DNA from: Reyranella soli
Lineage (GTDB): Bacteria > Pseudomonadota > Alphaproteobacteria > Reyranellales > Reyranellaceae
Assembly (NCBI RefSeq): GCF_007992495.1
Contig: NZ_BKAJ01000097.1
Location: 1-56,496, forward strand
Reading direction: 5' to 3'
DNA: 56,496 nt
Shown: positions 17,078 to 25,125 of the stretch, piece by piece
How positions within the stretch are numbered: the first letter of the stretch is position 1
Layout of the letters: the number at the start of each line of letters is the position of its first letter
The notes under the pieces: generated by a model
What the model saw: the letters and a program-made list of their open reading frames with translations, nothing else
Told to the model about the DNA's origin: nothing
Databases searched by the model: none
Translations under genes and position numbers: made by a program

Positions 17078-17236
17078 TTACATGCCGCTACCGCTGCCGC
17101 CCATGCGCTGCATCATCTCGTCGTGACGATGTTCCAGTTCGTTGACCGACGGGTCTGACGTCTTGCTCGTGGTGGCGCAGCCGCAGAGCTGCAACAGGAT
17201 CAATGCGGCGAGAGCCGAGATCGATCGAAGCGACAT
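17078..17236 (-). CDS. Small lipoprotein
   Basis: 52 residues from ATG 17236, which is preceded by AAGGGGG. MSLRSISALAALILLQLCGC is a lipoprotein signal with the lipobox LCGC; the mature protein starts at that final cysteine and is only about 34 residues, hydrophilic, with HRHDEMMQRM and a glycine/serine end. It is probably anchored in the outer or inner membrane. Nothing indicates function. It converges on the GlxA-type gene, 15 nt apart. Confidence 0.65.
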   Translation of the reverse strand: MSLRSISALAALILLQLCGCATTSKTSDPSVNELEHRHDEMMQRMGGSGSGM

Positions 17237-17319
17237 CGTCGCCCCCTTCGTTTCCGACCCAGCATCGCAGCTGGCTGCGCGGCCAGCCAATCACGAGTGC
17301 GATAGCGGCGATGTTGCCT

Positions 17320-17808
17320 CTAGCCGGAGCTCGTCTCATGGATCTTTTGCAGGACTCGGCTCTCGAATTCCTCGACTGAGCAGTCGATTTCACAGGCGAC
17401 GGCGCCGCAACGATCGCATCGGCATTCATATCGATCGGCAGGCCGGGTAGCGCCGACGTGCTTGAGCACGAGACGATTCCCGCAGCGCAGGCAGTAGGGG
17501 CTCAGGTCCTGCACGCCGCCTGATGCGTCGTATGACCAACGCCAGCGGATATTGAAGAAGTTGTCCTGAGTGCTGATCGGCGAGGGGCGGCGACTGTTGC
17601 GTGTGGGGCGCAAGCCGGCGCCGAGCAGTCCGGCGACGACGATCGCGCAAATCGCAAAAATGCCGAGCAGCCAGTTCGGCACGAGCGTCGAGGCGGCGAG
17701 GAAGTACCAGAGGTCGCTCAGCCATCCGCCGAGGTCCGACCACAGCCCGAGGAAGTAGCCGACGACCAAGGCGACGATGGCGGCCGCGGCGACAAGCTTG
17801 GCTGGCAC
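17320..17808 (-). CDS. Membrane protein with a C-terminal zinc-ribbon-like domain
   Basis: 162 residues. Two hydrophobic segments (about 4-23 and 44-66) precede a soluble region in which Cys106/Cys109 (YCLRCGN) and Cys129/Cys131/Cys134 (ECRCDRCG) could form a zinc ribbon. A short acidic tail follows. No family was recognised. It lies 10 nt upstream of the stop region of the MFS gene on the same strand and may be at the end of that operon. Confidence 0.65.
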   Translation of the reverse strand: MPAKLVAAAAIVALVVGYFLGLWSDLGGWLSDLWYFLAASTLVPNWLLGIFAICAIVVAGLLGAGLRPTRNSRRPSPISTQDNFFNIRWRWSYDASGGVQDLSPYCLRCGNRLVLKHVGATRPADRYECRCDRCGAVACEIDCSVEEFESRVLQKIHETSSG

Positions 17809-17818
17809 GACGGCGTCC

Positions 17819-19210
17819 CTAATGCCTCAGCCGCAGGCTGCCGATCACCAGCGCTGCGGCGGCGAAGACGGCGCCCAGCCAGATCGCGGCGCGGGCGGCA
17901 TCGGCGGCGCCTCCGCTGGAGAAGTCGAACAGCCCGAACACGACCGCGACCAGGGCGGCGCCCAGGGTCTGCCCGAACGTACGCGCCGTGGCGATGATGC
18001 CGCCGGCGCTGCCGCTGCGCTCGCGCGGCACGGAGTTCATCATCAGGCGGTTATTGGGCGAGGCGAAGACGCCGAAGCCCGCACCGCACAGGACCAGTCG
18101 CCACATGATGTCGGCGCTCGACGGATTCTCCGGCAGCAGCGCCGTCAGGACGAGGCCGGTGGTCATGCTGGTGAGGCCGATGGCGCCCAGCAGGCCGGCA
18201 TGATGCCGGTCGGCCAGGCGGCCGGCGATCGGCGCGACGGTGGCCAGCGCCAGCGGCCATGCTGTCAGCAGGATACCAGTGCTCGTGGCGTCCCGACCCA
18301 GCACTGTATGAAAGAAGAACGGCAGGCTGACGAACGCCAGGCCTTGGGCTGTGAAGGTGCAGGCCGCTGCGGTGATCGAGAGCGAGAAGATGGGGCGCTT
18401 GAAGACGTCGATCGGCATCATCGGATCGGCCAGCGTCTTCTGCCGCAGGACGAAGAGCGTCCCCAGGACGGCCGCAGCGACGAATTCGGAGGCGACGATG
18501 AGACGATGATGACCATGCGCCAGTCCGTCGATGCCGAAGATCAGGAGGCCGAAGGTGGCGCCCGACATCGCTGCCGACGTCCAATCGAAGGGTCGATGGG
18601 TGTGGCTCGTGCGCGGCAGGTACCGCTCGGCCAGCACGAAAGAGATAAGTCCGAGCGGCGCGTAGACGGCGAACAGATACGGCCATGGAGCGATCGACAA
18701 CACGGCCGCTCCGATCGAAGGGCCGGCGGCCAGTGACGTGGCGACGACGGTCGTGTTGAAGCCAAGGCCGCGGCCGAGTTGGGCGCGTGGGTAGATGGCG
18801 CGCACCAGCGCCGGCTGGACCGACATGATGGCGGCACCCCCCAGGCCTTGCAGGGTGCGCCCCAGCAGCAGCCAGGGCAGCGACGGCGCGAACGCGCAGC
18901 CGATCGAGGCCAGCGAGAACAGCACCAGGCCGATTCGGTAGACGTGGCGGTAGCCCACGATGTCGGCCAGCGCCGCCACAGGCAGCAGCGAGATGATGAG
19001 CGCGATCTGGGTGGCGTTGACGATCCAGATCGAGCTTTCAGCCGTGATGTTCAGGTCCTTGGCGATGTAGGGCAGCGCCAGGTTGGTCATCGAGTTGCTG
19101 AGCACCGACATCATCAGCCCGATGGTGATGGTCGCCACCGCCAGCCGGCGTGGCCAGCCAGGGGGCATTCCGTCGGGAAGCGGTACTGATGCCGGAGCCG
19201 GTGCAGCCAT
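17819..19210 (-). CDS. MFS transporter, DHA2-like
   Basis: 463 residues rich in hydrophobic helices, at least twelve. SNSMTNLALPYIAKDLNI near residue 40, ADIVGYRHVYRIGLVLF (motif A region) near 85, LLGRTLQGLGGAAIMSVQPALV near 113 and FNTTVVATSLAAGPSIGA near 150 (motif C region) are typical of drug:proton antiporters of the DHA2 group. It probably exports or imports a small organic compound linked to the TauD-like enzyme, whose stop lies 3 nt before its ATG. Confidence 0.9.
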   Translation of the reverse strand: MAAPAPASVPLPDGMPPGWPRRLAVATITIGLMMSVLSNSMTNLALPYIAKDLNITAESSIWIVNATQIALIISLLPVAALADIVGYRHVYRIGLVLFSLASIGCAFAPSLPWLLLGRTLQGLGGAAIMSVQPALVRAIYPRAQLGRGLGFNTTVVATSLAAGPSIGAAVLSIAPWPYLFAVYAPLGLISFVLAERYLPRTSHTHRPFDWTSAAMSGATFGLLIFGIDGLAHGHHRLIVASEFVAAAVLGTLFVLRQKTLADPMMPIDVFKRPIFSLSITAAACTFTAQGLAFVSLPFFFHTVLGRDATSTGILLTAWPLALATVAPIAGRLADRHHAGLLGAIGLTSMTTGLVLTALLPENPSSADIMWRLVLCGAGFGVFASPNNRLMMNSVPRERSGSAGGIIATARTFGQTLGAALVAVVFGLFDFSSGGAADAARAAIWLGAVFAAAALVIGSLRLRH

Positions 19211-19213
19211 CTC

Positions 19214-20089
19214 TTATTGCGGCACCGTCGGCAGGTCGCCGCCGATGGTGGTGCGCTGCATGAAGCGCTTGTACTTCACCGTGTCGTAGTACGTAGCGCG
19301 GTGCAATACCGCACGGTTGTCCCACACGATCACGTCGCCTTCGCGCCAGGCGTGCGACAACCGGAACTCGGGCTGGTCGGCACGCTGCGAGAGCTCGTAG
19401 AGCAGGGCCTCGCCGGTCGCCCGCGGCCAGCCGACGATGAACCCGGCATGGGCGCCGATATAGAGGGCGCGCCGCCCGTTCACCGGATTGTCCCGGAACA
19501 GCCGCTGCTTGACCGGCGGCAGCTCGGCGATCGCCTTGGCGCTCAGGATGCCCTTCTGGACACGGTCGCGGGAGTACTGCAGCGAGTGCTCGGCGATCAG
19601 GGGATGGATGGTCGCCTGCAGCGCCGGTGGCAGGGCATTCCATGCCGCGCGCATGGACAGGAACTCGGTGTTGCCGCCCTCGGGCGGGCAGACGCGTGCG
19701 GTCAGGATCGAGCACAGCGAGGGCACGTGCTTGAAGGAGGAGTCGGAGTGCCAGAAGTAGTTGGCCTTCTGGTAGATCATGCGCATGTCGTCGGGCGGGA
19801 TCGGCTCGCCCGTCATGATGTCGAGGTTCGACTGGCGTTGGAACTTGGTGCCGGCGGCGGGATTGGAGCTGCCGGTCGTCTCCAGCGGGCCGAACAGCTC
19901 GCTGAACTGGACCTGCTTCTCGTCGTCCATCGGCTGATCGCGGAAGAGGAGCACCGAATGCTCCTCGAACGCGGCGCGGATCGGCCCGAACTCGCGCGCC
20001 GACAAGGGACGCGTGATGTCTATGCCGCTGACCTCCGCCCCGAACAGGGGGTGGACCTTGGTGACCTTGAGGGGGCCGGTATTTCTCAT
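19214..20089 (-). CDS. TauD/TfdA family 2-oxoglutarate-dependent dioxygenase
   Basis: 291 residues. The iron-binding facial triad is visible: His114 and Asp116 in YFWHSDSSF and His263 in NRAVLHRATYY, with Arg residues of KRFMQRTTI near 275-279 for 2-oxoglutarate. The family hydroxylates substrates such as taurine or aryloxyacetates, releasing sulfite or a phenol. The ATG at 20089 overlaps the stop of the serine hydrolase by one base and the MFS gene follows, so hydrolase, dioxygenase and transporter are one operon. The substrate is unknown; an ester or sulfonate fits. Confidence 0.92.
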   Translation of the reverse strand: MRNTGPLKVTKVHPLFGAEVSGIDITRPLSAREFGPIRAAFEEHSVLLFRDQPMDDEKQVQFSELFGPLETTGSSNPAAGTKFQRQSNLDIMTGEPIPPDDMRMIYQKANYFWHSDSSFKHVPSLCSILTARVCPPEGGNTEFLSMRAAWNALPPALQATIHPLIAEHSLQYSRDRVQKGILSAKAIAELPPVKQRLFRDNPVNGRRALYIGAHAGFIVGWPRATGEALLYELSQRADQPEFRLSHAWREGDVIVWDNRAVLHRATYYDTVKYKRFMQRTTIGGDLPTVPQ

Positions 20090-21318
20090 CAGTCGACGAT
20101 CGCCTGATAGGTGAGCACGCGCAGCTCGCGGCGGATCGGATAGGTCGAGGAAGGCATGAGCTGCGTCAGCAGCACCACCGCCATGTCCTCGGCCGGATCG
20201 CACCAGAAGGCGGTCGAGGCCGCACCGCCCCAGGCGTACTCGCCGGGCGTGCCGAGGATATGCGCCTTGGCCGGATCGATCATGACCGAGAAGCCGAGCC
20301 CGAAGCCAACGCCGTAATAAGTCGATTCCGAGAAGCGCGGCATGCCCATGTCGGCCATGTCGCCCTTGAGATGGTTCATGGTCATGAGCTCGACCGTCTT
20401 GCGGCCGAGCAGGCGCGTGCCGTCGAGCTCGCCCTTGTTCAGCATGAACCGGCAGAAGCGCAGATAGTCTGCTGCCGTCGACACCAGGCCGCCGCCACCG
20501 GAGTTCACGGCGCGTGGGGCGAGATAGCGGCTCTTGCCGGGGTCGTCGATCAGCTCGAGGTTGCCGCCGGGTCCTGCTTGGTAGTTGGCCGCGAAGCGCT
20601 CATGCTTGTCGGCCGGCACATGGAAGTCGGTGTCGACCATGCCGAGCGGCGCAAGAACCTTTTCCTTGAGATAGGTCTGGAAGGGCTGGCCGGAGATGAC
20701 CTCCACCAGGTAGCCCAGCACGTCGGTGGCGACGCTGTAGTTCCACGCCTTGCCGGGCTGGGCGATCAGCGGAAAGGTCCCGAGCCGCTCGACGAGATCC
20801 TTGAGGCTGGTCGTGGCGGTCTGGAAGTCGACGCCATTGGTCTTGGAGCGATAGAGCGCGTCGACCGGATTGCTCTCCATGAAACCGTAGGTCAGGCCCG
20901 AGGTATGGGTCAGCAGGTCGCGGAAAGTGATCTCGCGCTCGGCCGGTACGCTGTCGATCTTGCCGCGGCTGCCGCCGGCATAGACGCGCGGATTGGCAAA
21001 GGCCGGGATGAACTTGGAGATCGGATCGTCGAGCTGAAAGCGGCCTTTCTCGTACAGCATCATGATCGCCGTCGAGGTAAGCGGCTTGGTCATGGAGTAT
21101 ATGCGGAAGATCGTGTCCGGCCGCATCGGCCTGTTGCGCTCAACGTCGGCCTTGCCGGCCGTCTCGGCGAAGGCAAGCTCGCCGCGGCGCATCACGACTG
21201 TCACCATTCCCGCCAGGCGGCCGCTGTCGACCCAGCCGTTCATCCACTTGCGAACGCGATCGAGCCGCGCTGCGGAAAGTCCGACCTGTTCGGGGGCTAC
21301 GAGCGGCAGCGTGTCCAT
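20089..21318 (-). CDS. Serine hydrolase (class C beta-lactamase/esterase family)
   Basis: 409 residues from ATG 21318, which has AGGAGG 7 nt upstream; a much longer open frame exists but has no support. SMTK (Ser75, Lys78) is the SxxK nucleophile motif and WNYSVATDVLGYLVE carries the conserved tyrosine of the second motif. No signal peptide is evident, so a cytoplasmic esterase is more likely than a beta-lactamase or penicillin-binding protein. It is first in the operon with the TauD-like dioxygenase and MFS transporter, and diverges from the SDR gene. Confidence 0.9.
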   Translation of the reverse strand: MDTLPLVAPEQVGLSAARLDRVRKWMNGWVDSGRLAGMVTVVMRRGELAFAETAGKADVERNRPMRPDTIFRIYSMTKPLTSTAIMMLYEKGRFQLDDPISKFIPAFANPRVYAGGSRGKIDSVPAEREITFRDLLTHTSGLTYGFMESNPVDALYRSKTNGVDFQTATTSLKDLVERLGTFPLIAQPGKAWNYSVATDVLGYLVEVISGQPFQTYLKEKVLAPLGMVDTDFHVPADKHERFAANYQAGPGGNLELIDDPGKSRYLAPRAVNSGGGGLVSTAADYLRFCRFMLNKGELDGTRLLGRKTVELMTMNHLKGDMADMGMPRFSESTYYGVGFGLGFSVMIDPAKAHILGTPGEYAWGGAASTAFWCDPAEDMAVVLLTQLMPSSTYPIRRELRVLTYQAIVD

Positions 21319-21393
21319 GGCGATCCTCCTTGCGTGAGCCGCCAGACTAGCGCAGGAAATCGCCTGCAGACACGCCAGAAACGGGAGGGAGCG

Positions 21394-22293
21394 ATGGCAA
21401 GATTGTGCGAGGGCCGCGTGGCAATCGTGACGGGCGGGGCGCGCGGCGTCGGCCGGGAACACTGCCTGATGCTGGCCGAGCACGGTGCCAAGGTCGTGGT
21501 CAATGACCTGGGCGGCGATCGCGCCGGCAAGGGCAATGACGTCGGCCCCGCCCAGCAGGTCGTGAATGAGATCAAGGCCAAGGGCGGCGAGGCGGTGGCC
21601 AACGGCGACGACGTCTCCGACTGGAACGGCGCCAAGCGCATGATCGACCAGGCGGTCTCGGCCTTCGGCAAGCTCGACGCAGTGGTGCTGAACGCCGGCA
21701 TCCTGCGCGACCGGATGCTGGTCAACATGACCGAGGACGAATGGGACGCTGTCATCAAGGTGCATCTCAAGGGCACCTTCGCCCCGGCGCGGCATGCCGC
21801 CGCCTACTGGCGTGATCAGGCCAAGATCAAGGGCGGGCCGGTCGATGCGCGCATCATCACCACGACCTCGGTGTCGGGCATCTACGGCAACATCGGCCAG
21901 ACCAACTACGGCGCCGCCAAGGCCGGCATTGCGTCCTTCACGGTCATCGCGGCGCGCGAGCTTGGCCGCTACGGCATCACGGTGAACTCGATTTCGCCCT
22001 CGGCCTTCACACGCATGACCGAGGACCTGCGCACCTACACGGAGGAAGACAAGGAGACGCGCAGTCCGAAATGGATCGCGCCTGTCGCCACCTGGCTGGC
22101 GAGCGAGGAGAGCCGCGAGATCACCGGCCGCGTCTTCCAGGCGGGCAACGGCCAGTTCGCCGTCGCCGAAGGCTGGCACAAGGGACCGGAATCCAAGCCG
22201 ATCCTCGACCCGCGCGCCGCGGGCAAGATCCTGACCGAGCTCGCCAAGAAGGCGCGCAAGAACGCCGGCATGAATGGACTGGATCTCGACTAG
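21394..22293 (+). CDS. SDR family oxidoreductase
   Basis: 299 residues. VAIVTGGARGVGREH (about 9-23) is the TGxxxGxG cofactor site, LNAGILRDRM the NAG motif, TTSVSGIYGNIGQTNYGAAKAG the catalytic Ser-Tyr-Lys region. The longer insert and C-terminal extension resemble the dehydrogenase part of multifunctional beta-oxidation enzymes, so a 3-hydroxyacyl-CoA dehydrogenase role is possible. The ATG at 21394 has GGGAGGGA upstream. A 131-bp palindromic repeat follows before the next gene. Confidence 0.92.
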   Translation: MARLCEGRVAIVTGGARGVGREHCLMLAEHGAKVVVNDLGGDRAGKGNDVGPAQQVVNEIKAKGGEAVANGDDVSDWNGAKRMIDQAVSAFGKLDAVVLNAGILRDRMLVNMTEDEWDAVIKVHLKGTFAPARHAAAYWRDQAKIKGGPVDARIITTTSVSGIYGNIGQTNYGAAKAGIASFTVIAARELGRYGITVNSISPSAFTRMTEDLRTYTEEDKETRSPKWIAPVATWLASEESREITGRVFQAGNGQFAVAEGWHKGPESKPILDPRAAGKILTELAKKARKNAGMNGLDLD

Positions 22294-22314
22294 CCTGGGC
22301 AAGGATCAGGTACG

Positions 22315-22445
22315 ACCTCACCCTGAGGAACCGCGCCCCTCGAGTACCTCGGGGTAAGCTCCACGCGGCGTCTCGAAGGGTGGGCAACGAAGGGGACTGC
22401 GGCCCACCCTTCGAGATGGCGCTTCGCGCCTCCTCAGGGTGAGGT
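22315..22445. repeat. 131-bp nested palindromic intergenic repeat
   Basis: Outer perfect 15-bp arms ACCTCACCCTGAGGA (22315-22329) and TCCTCAGGGTGAGGT (22431-22445) enclose inner perfect 15-bp arms TCTCGAAGGGTGGGC (22371-22385) and GCCCACCCTTCGAGA (22402-22416). The sequence type, CTCACCCTGAGG with TCTCGAAGGGTGG, recurs between genes in many Alphaproteobacteria. It contains no gene and lies between the SDR and Bug binding-protein genes; the right arm ends 26 nt before the next ATG. Confidence 0.85.
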
Positions 22446-22471
22446 CTTTTGTCGAGAGGGAGGACGAGATC

Positions 22472-23446
22472 ATGAAGAAGGTGAACCGCCGCAGCGTCCT
22501 GGCGGCGAGCGCGGCCGCGTCCCTGTTCCCTGGAGCGCTGCGCGCGCAGTCCTGGCCCAGCAAGCCGATCAAATGGGTGGTGCCCTACACCGCGGGCGGG
22601 CTGACCGACGTGGTGACGCGGCTGACGCTCGAGAAGATGAATGTTGGCCAGAACTTCGTGGTCGACAACAAGCCCGGCGCCAATTCGCTGATCGGCGCGG
22701 AGATGGTCGCCAACGCGGCACCTGACGGCTACACCTTCCTGACGGTGATCGCGGCCCATGCCGCCAACAAGACGCTCTATGCGGGCAAGCTGAAGTTCGA
22801 CCTCGTGAAGGGCTTCGCGCCGATCTCGCTGGTCGCCATTGCACCGATCATGGTGTCGGTGTCGAACTCGCTGCCGGTCAACAACATGGCCGAGTTCATC
22901 GCCTACGCGAAGAAGAACCCGGGCAAGATCTCATTCGGATCATCCGGTGTCGGCGCTGCTGCCCATCTCACCAGCGAATTGATCAAGCAGGTCGCCGGGA
23001 TCGACATGGTGCATGTTCCCTACAAAGGCACGGCGCCGGCGCTGGCCGACCTTGTCTCGGGCAACATCCAGCTGCTGCTCGACGTTCCGATCGGCGTGAT
23101 GTCCCAGGTGCGTGCCGGCAAGATCAAGGCACTGTGCATGCTGTCGAAAGAGCGCGTGCCCGGCGCGGAAGAAGTGCCGACCATCGTCGAATCGGGCGGG
23201 CCTCCGATCGAATCCTCGTCCTGGGTGATGTTCCTGGCTCCCGCCGGCACGTCTCAGGAGATCATCGATCGGCTGGCCGCCGACGTTGCCAAGGCGGTCA
23301 AGGACGAGGCGCTGCGCAAACGCCTGGCTGAGCAGGCGGTCGTGCCGGTGGGTGCCACGCCCGCCGACACGGCCAAGTTCCTGCAAAGTGAGATCGACAA
23401 GTGGGAGAAGGTCATCACGACTGCAGGCGTGAAGGTCGAGTCCTAA
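22472..23446 (+). CDS. Tripartite tricarboxylate transporter substrate-binding protein (Bug family)
   Basis: 324 residues. NRRSVLAASAAASLFPGALRAQ is an export signal with a twin arginine. WPSKPIKWVVPYTAGGLTDVVTR, VDNKPGANSLIGAEMVANAAPDGYT and DMVHVPYKGTAPALADLVSGNIQ are the hallmark segments of Bug/TctC proteins, which bind carboxylates in the periplasm. No TctA/TctB membrane genes are adjacent. GGGAGGA precedes the ATG at 22472. Ligand unknown. Confidence 0.93.
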   Translation: MKKVNRRSVLAASAAASLFPGALRAQSWPSKPIKWVVPYTAGGLTDVVTRLTLEKMNVGQNFVVDNKPGANSLIGAEMVANAAPDGYTFLTVIAAHAANKTLYAGKLKFDLVKGFAPISLVAIAPIMVSVSNSLPVNNMAEFIAYAKKNPGKISFGSSGVGAAAHLTSELIKQVAGIDMVHVPYKGTAPALADLVSGNIQLLLDVPIGVMSQVRAGKIKALCMLSKERVPGAEEVPTIVESGGPPIESSSWVMFLAPAGTSQEIIDRLAADVAKAVKDEALRKRLAEQAVVPVGATPADTAKFLQSEIDKWEKVITTAGVKVES

Positions 23447-23454
23447 AGCCTACT

Positions 23455-24279
23455 CTAGCGCCCGAACGCCGCGCGGAGCGCTGCCATCGTCTCGGTCCAC
23501 GCGGCGCGAGTGGCCGCTTCGTTGTATTCGATGTGATGGCCGAACGAGGTCACCGGTTTGTCGCGCGCAAAATTGAAGCCATAGTAGGCGCCAGGATAGA
23601 CAACGAGCTTGACCGGTGACCCCTCACTACTGCGTCTTGCCACGGCGTTGCGACAATCGCGCGCCGGCGTCCAGTCGTCGAGTTCGCCGATCATGATCAC
23701 CGTCGGGGCGGCAACGGCGATATCGCCGCACAGTGGATAGTAGGCGACAGCCGCACGGAAATGACGGTCGAAGAGCGTTCCGGCGCCGTTCAGTTCGACG
23801 GCCGACAAGGCCACCATCGCCCCCTGCGAGTAGCCAACGACGGCGATACGGTCGGCATCGACGAAACGCTGCTCGGCGAGGCAAAGCAAGGCGCCATAAG
23901 CATCCATGATGCGGTCGACGGTCGGACCTTCCCCCGTGCAGCGATGGCGGACGCCGCGCGGCCCAAAGCTGTCGACGATCAGAAGAACGTAGCCGAGGGC
24001 CGTGAAGTCAGCCCCGAATGTGTCCTCGACGGCACGCGAGAAGCGGCCGCCGCAGCCATGCAACATGACGACGGCCGGAAATGGACCATCACCAGCCGGT
24101 CGGTACAGCTCTCCGGAAAGTTCTATGCCTGGCTGCTGAGCGATCGTCTCACCGCGTTCGCGAGCGAGGCGCTGCTGCAGCGGCGTCGGCGGCGTCGTGG
24201 CACTGGGGAAATGAACGCTCTCGGCGGCCGCTTGTGTCGCGAACAGCGCAATGGCCAGCCAGAGCAGAACGTGGCGCAT
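23455..24279 (-). CDS. Exported dienelactone hydrolase family protein
   Basis: 274 residues with a signal peptide (about 1-19, ATQAAAE). AVVMLHGCGGRF near residue 70 gives the oxyanion region, VVGYSQGAM the nucleophile Ser151, and GELDDWTP an aspartate near 201 with a histidine near the C-terminus (FGHHIEYN). Several cysteines suggest disulphides outside the cytoplasm. It is an alpha/beta hydrolase acting on an unknown ester or lactone. It converges on the Bug gene, with 8 nt between stops. Confidence 0.88.
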   Translation of the reverse strand: MRHVLLWLAIALFATQAAAESVHFPSATTPPTPLQQRLARERGETIAQQPGIELSGELYRPAGDGPFPAVVMLHGCGGRFSRAVEDTFGADFTALGYVLLIVDSFGPRGVRHRCTGEGPTVDRIMDAYGALLCLAEQRFVDADRIAVVGYSQGAMVALSAVELNGAGTLFDRHFRAAVAYYPLCGDIAVAAPTVIMIGELDDWTPARDCRNAVARRSSEGSPVKLVVYPGAYYGFNFARDKPVTSFGHHIEYNEAATRAAWTETMAALRAAFGR

Positions 24280-24361
24280 GACGACCCGAGATTAGGGCGC
24301 ACCGTGCGCCCGCACCAGAGTGGCCGACGCCCGGCTTGCGGCGCGGGCGCCGGCCTCAGCG

Positions 24362-25039
24362 TCAGTTGGCGGCGAAGCAGTAAAGCAGGCCAGCACCGCC
24401 CGTTGCGACCAGGGACGCGGCATCGCATGCCCGCGACGGGTGCGAGGCGTTCCACGACTTCGACGCGTCGTCGTCGCGCAGGCCCATGCGGTCGGCATGC
24501 CCGACCATGGCATTGCCTTCGCCGCTCTTGGTCCAGTTGCCGCAGGTCATATCCTTGTCCGGCGGGAACGCGGTCCCATCGGCCTGCGAGCCGGTCAGGA
24601 TGTCGTGCTGGTTGACCGTGTAGAACCGGCTCGGGATCAGGCGGCCGGTCTCGGCAACGTTGGTCTCGGCGGTGATCTTGTTGTTGGGCGAGTGCAGGTC
24701 CTCGACGCTGGTCGCGATGACGACGCCCTTGGCGTTGGTCCAAGGGCCCTTGCCGATGCGGTCCTTGGCGTTGACGGCGGTGGCGCCGCCGACGGCCTGG
24801 GTGCTGAGATAGGCACGCCAGGTCTTGCTGCCGGCGCCGGCCTTGGTGGCCAGCGCCTGGCAATGGCGGTCGGCGCCCTCGAGGCCGCCGAAGTTGGCGC
24901 CTTGCGATCCGCCGACGCTGGTGATGAAGAACGTCATGTCGGGAAATTGCGGCGGCGGTTGCTGGGCCTGCGAGCCGCCGGTGAACGCCAAGGCCGCCGT
25001 GGTCATGGCCAGCGCGGCCACCTTGATCTCTCTGCGCAT
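24362..25039 (-). CDS. Exported lectin/endostatin-like domain protein
   Basis: 225 residues from ATG 25039, which has GGAGG 5 nt upstream. A signal peptide (to about SQAQ) is followed by FFITSVGGSQGANFGGLEGADRHCQALA, KTWRAYLSTQ and DRIGKGPWTNAKGVV, with cysteines in ADRHCQ, DMTCGN, SRACDAA and LLYCFAAN that could pair. This pattern resembles the DUF1554/endostatin-like proteins of Leptospira and similar proteobacterial proteins labelled lectins. A surface or periplasmic binding role is likely. Family assignment is by memory of the motif. Confidence 0.75.
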   Translation of the reverse strand: MRREIKVAALAMTTAALAFTGGSQAQQPPPQFPDMTFFITSVGGSQGANFGGLEGADRHCQALATKAGAGSKTWRAYLSTQAVGGATAVNAKDRIGKGPWTNAKGVVIATSVEDLHSPNNKITAETNVAETGRLIPSRFYTVNQHDILTGSQADGTAFPPDKDMTCGNWTKSGEGNAMVGHADRMGLRDDDASKSWNASHPSRACDAASLVATGGAGLLYCFAAN

Positions 25040-25125
25040 CCATACCTCCCATGCGTTATTCATAGGGAGTGAACAGTGGCCGAGGCGCGGCCACTGCCCA
25101 ATTCACAAGCGCGTGGGGTCGGCGG

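Noticed and set aside
21319..22302. N-terminal extension of the serine hydrolase frame, which is open for 737 codons in total
   Set aside because: It lies antisense to the SDR gene, has the composition of a reversed coding frame, and the ATG at 21318 has an excellent ribosome binding site.
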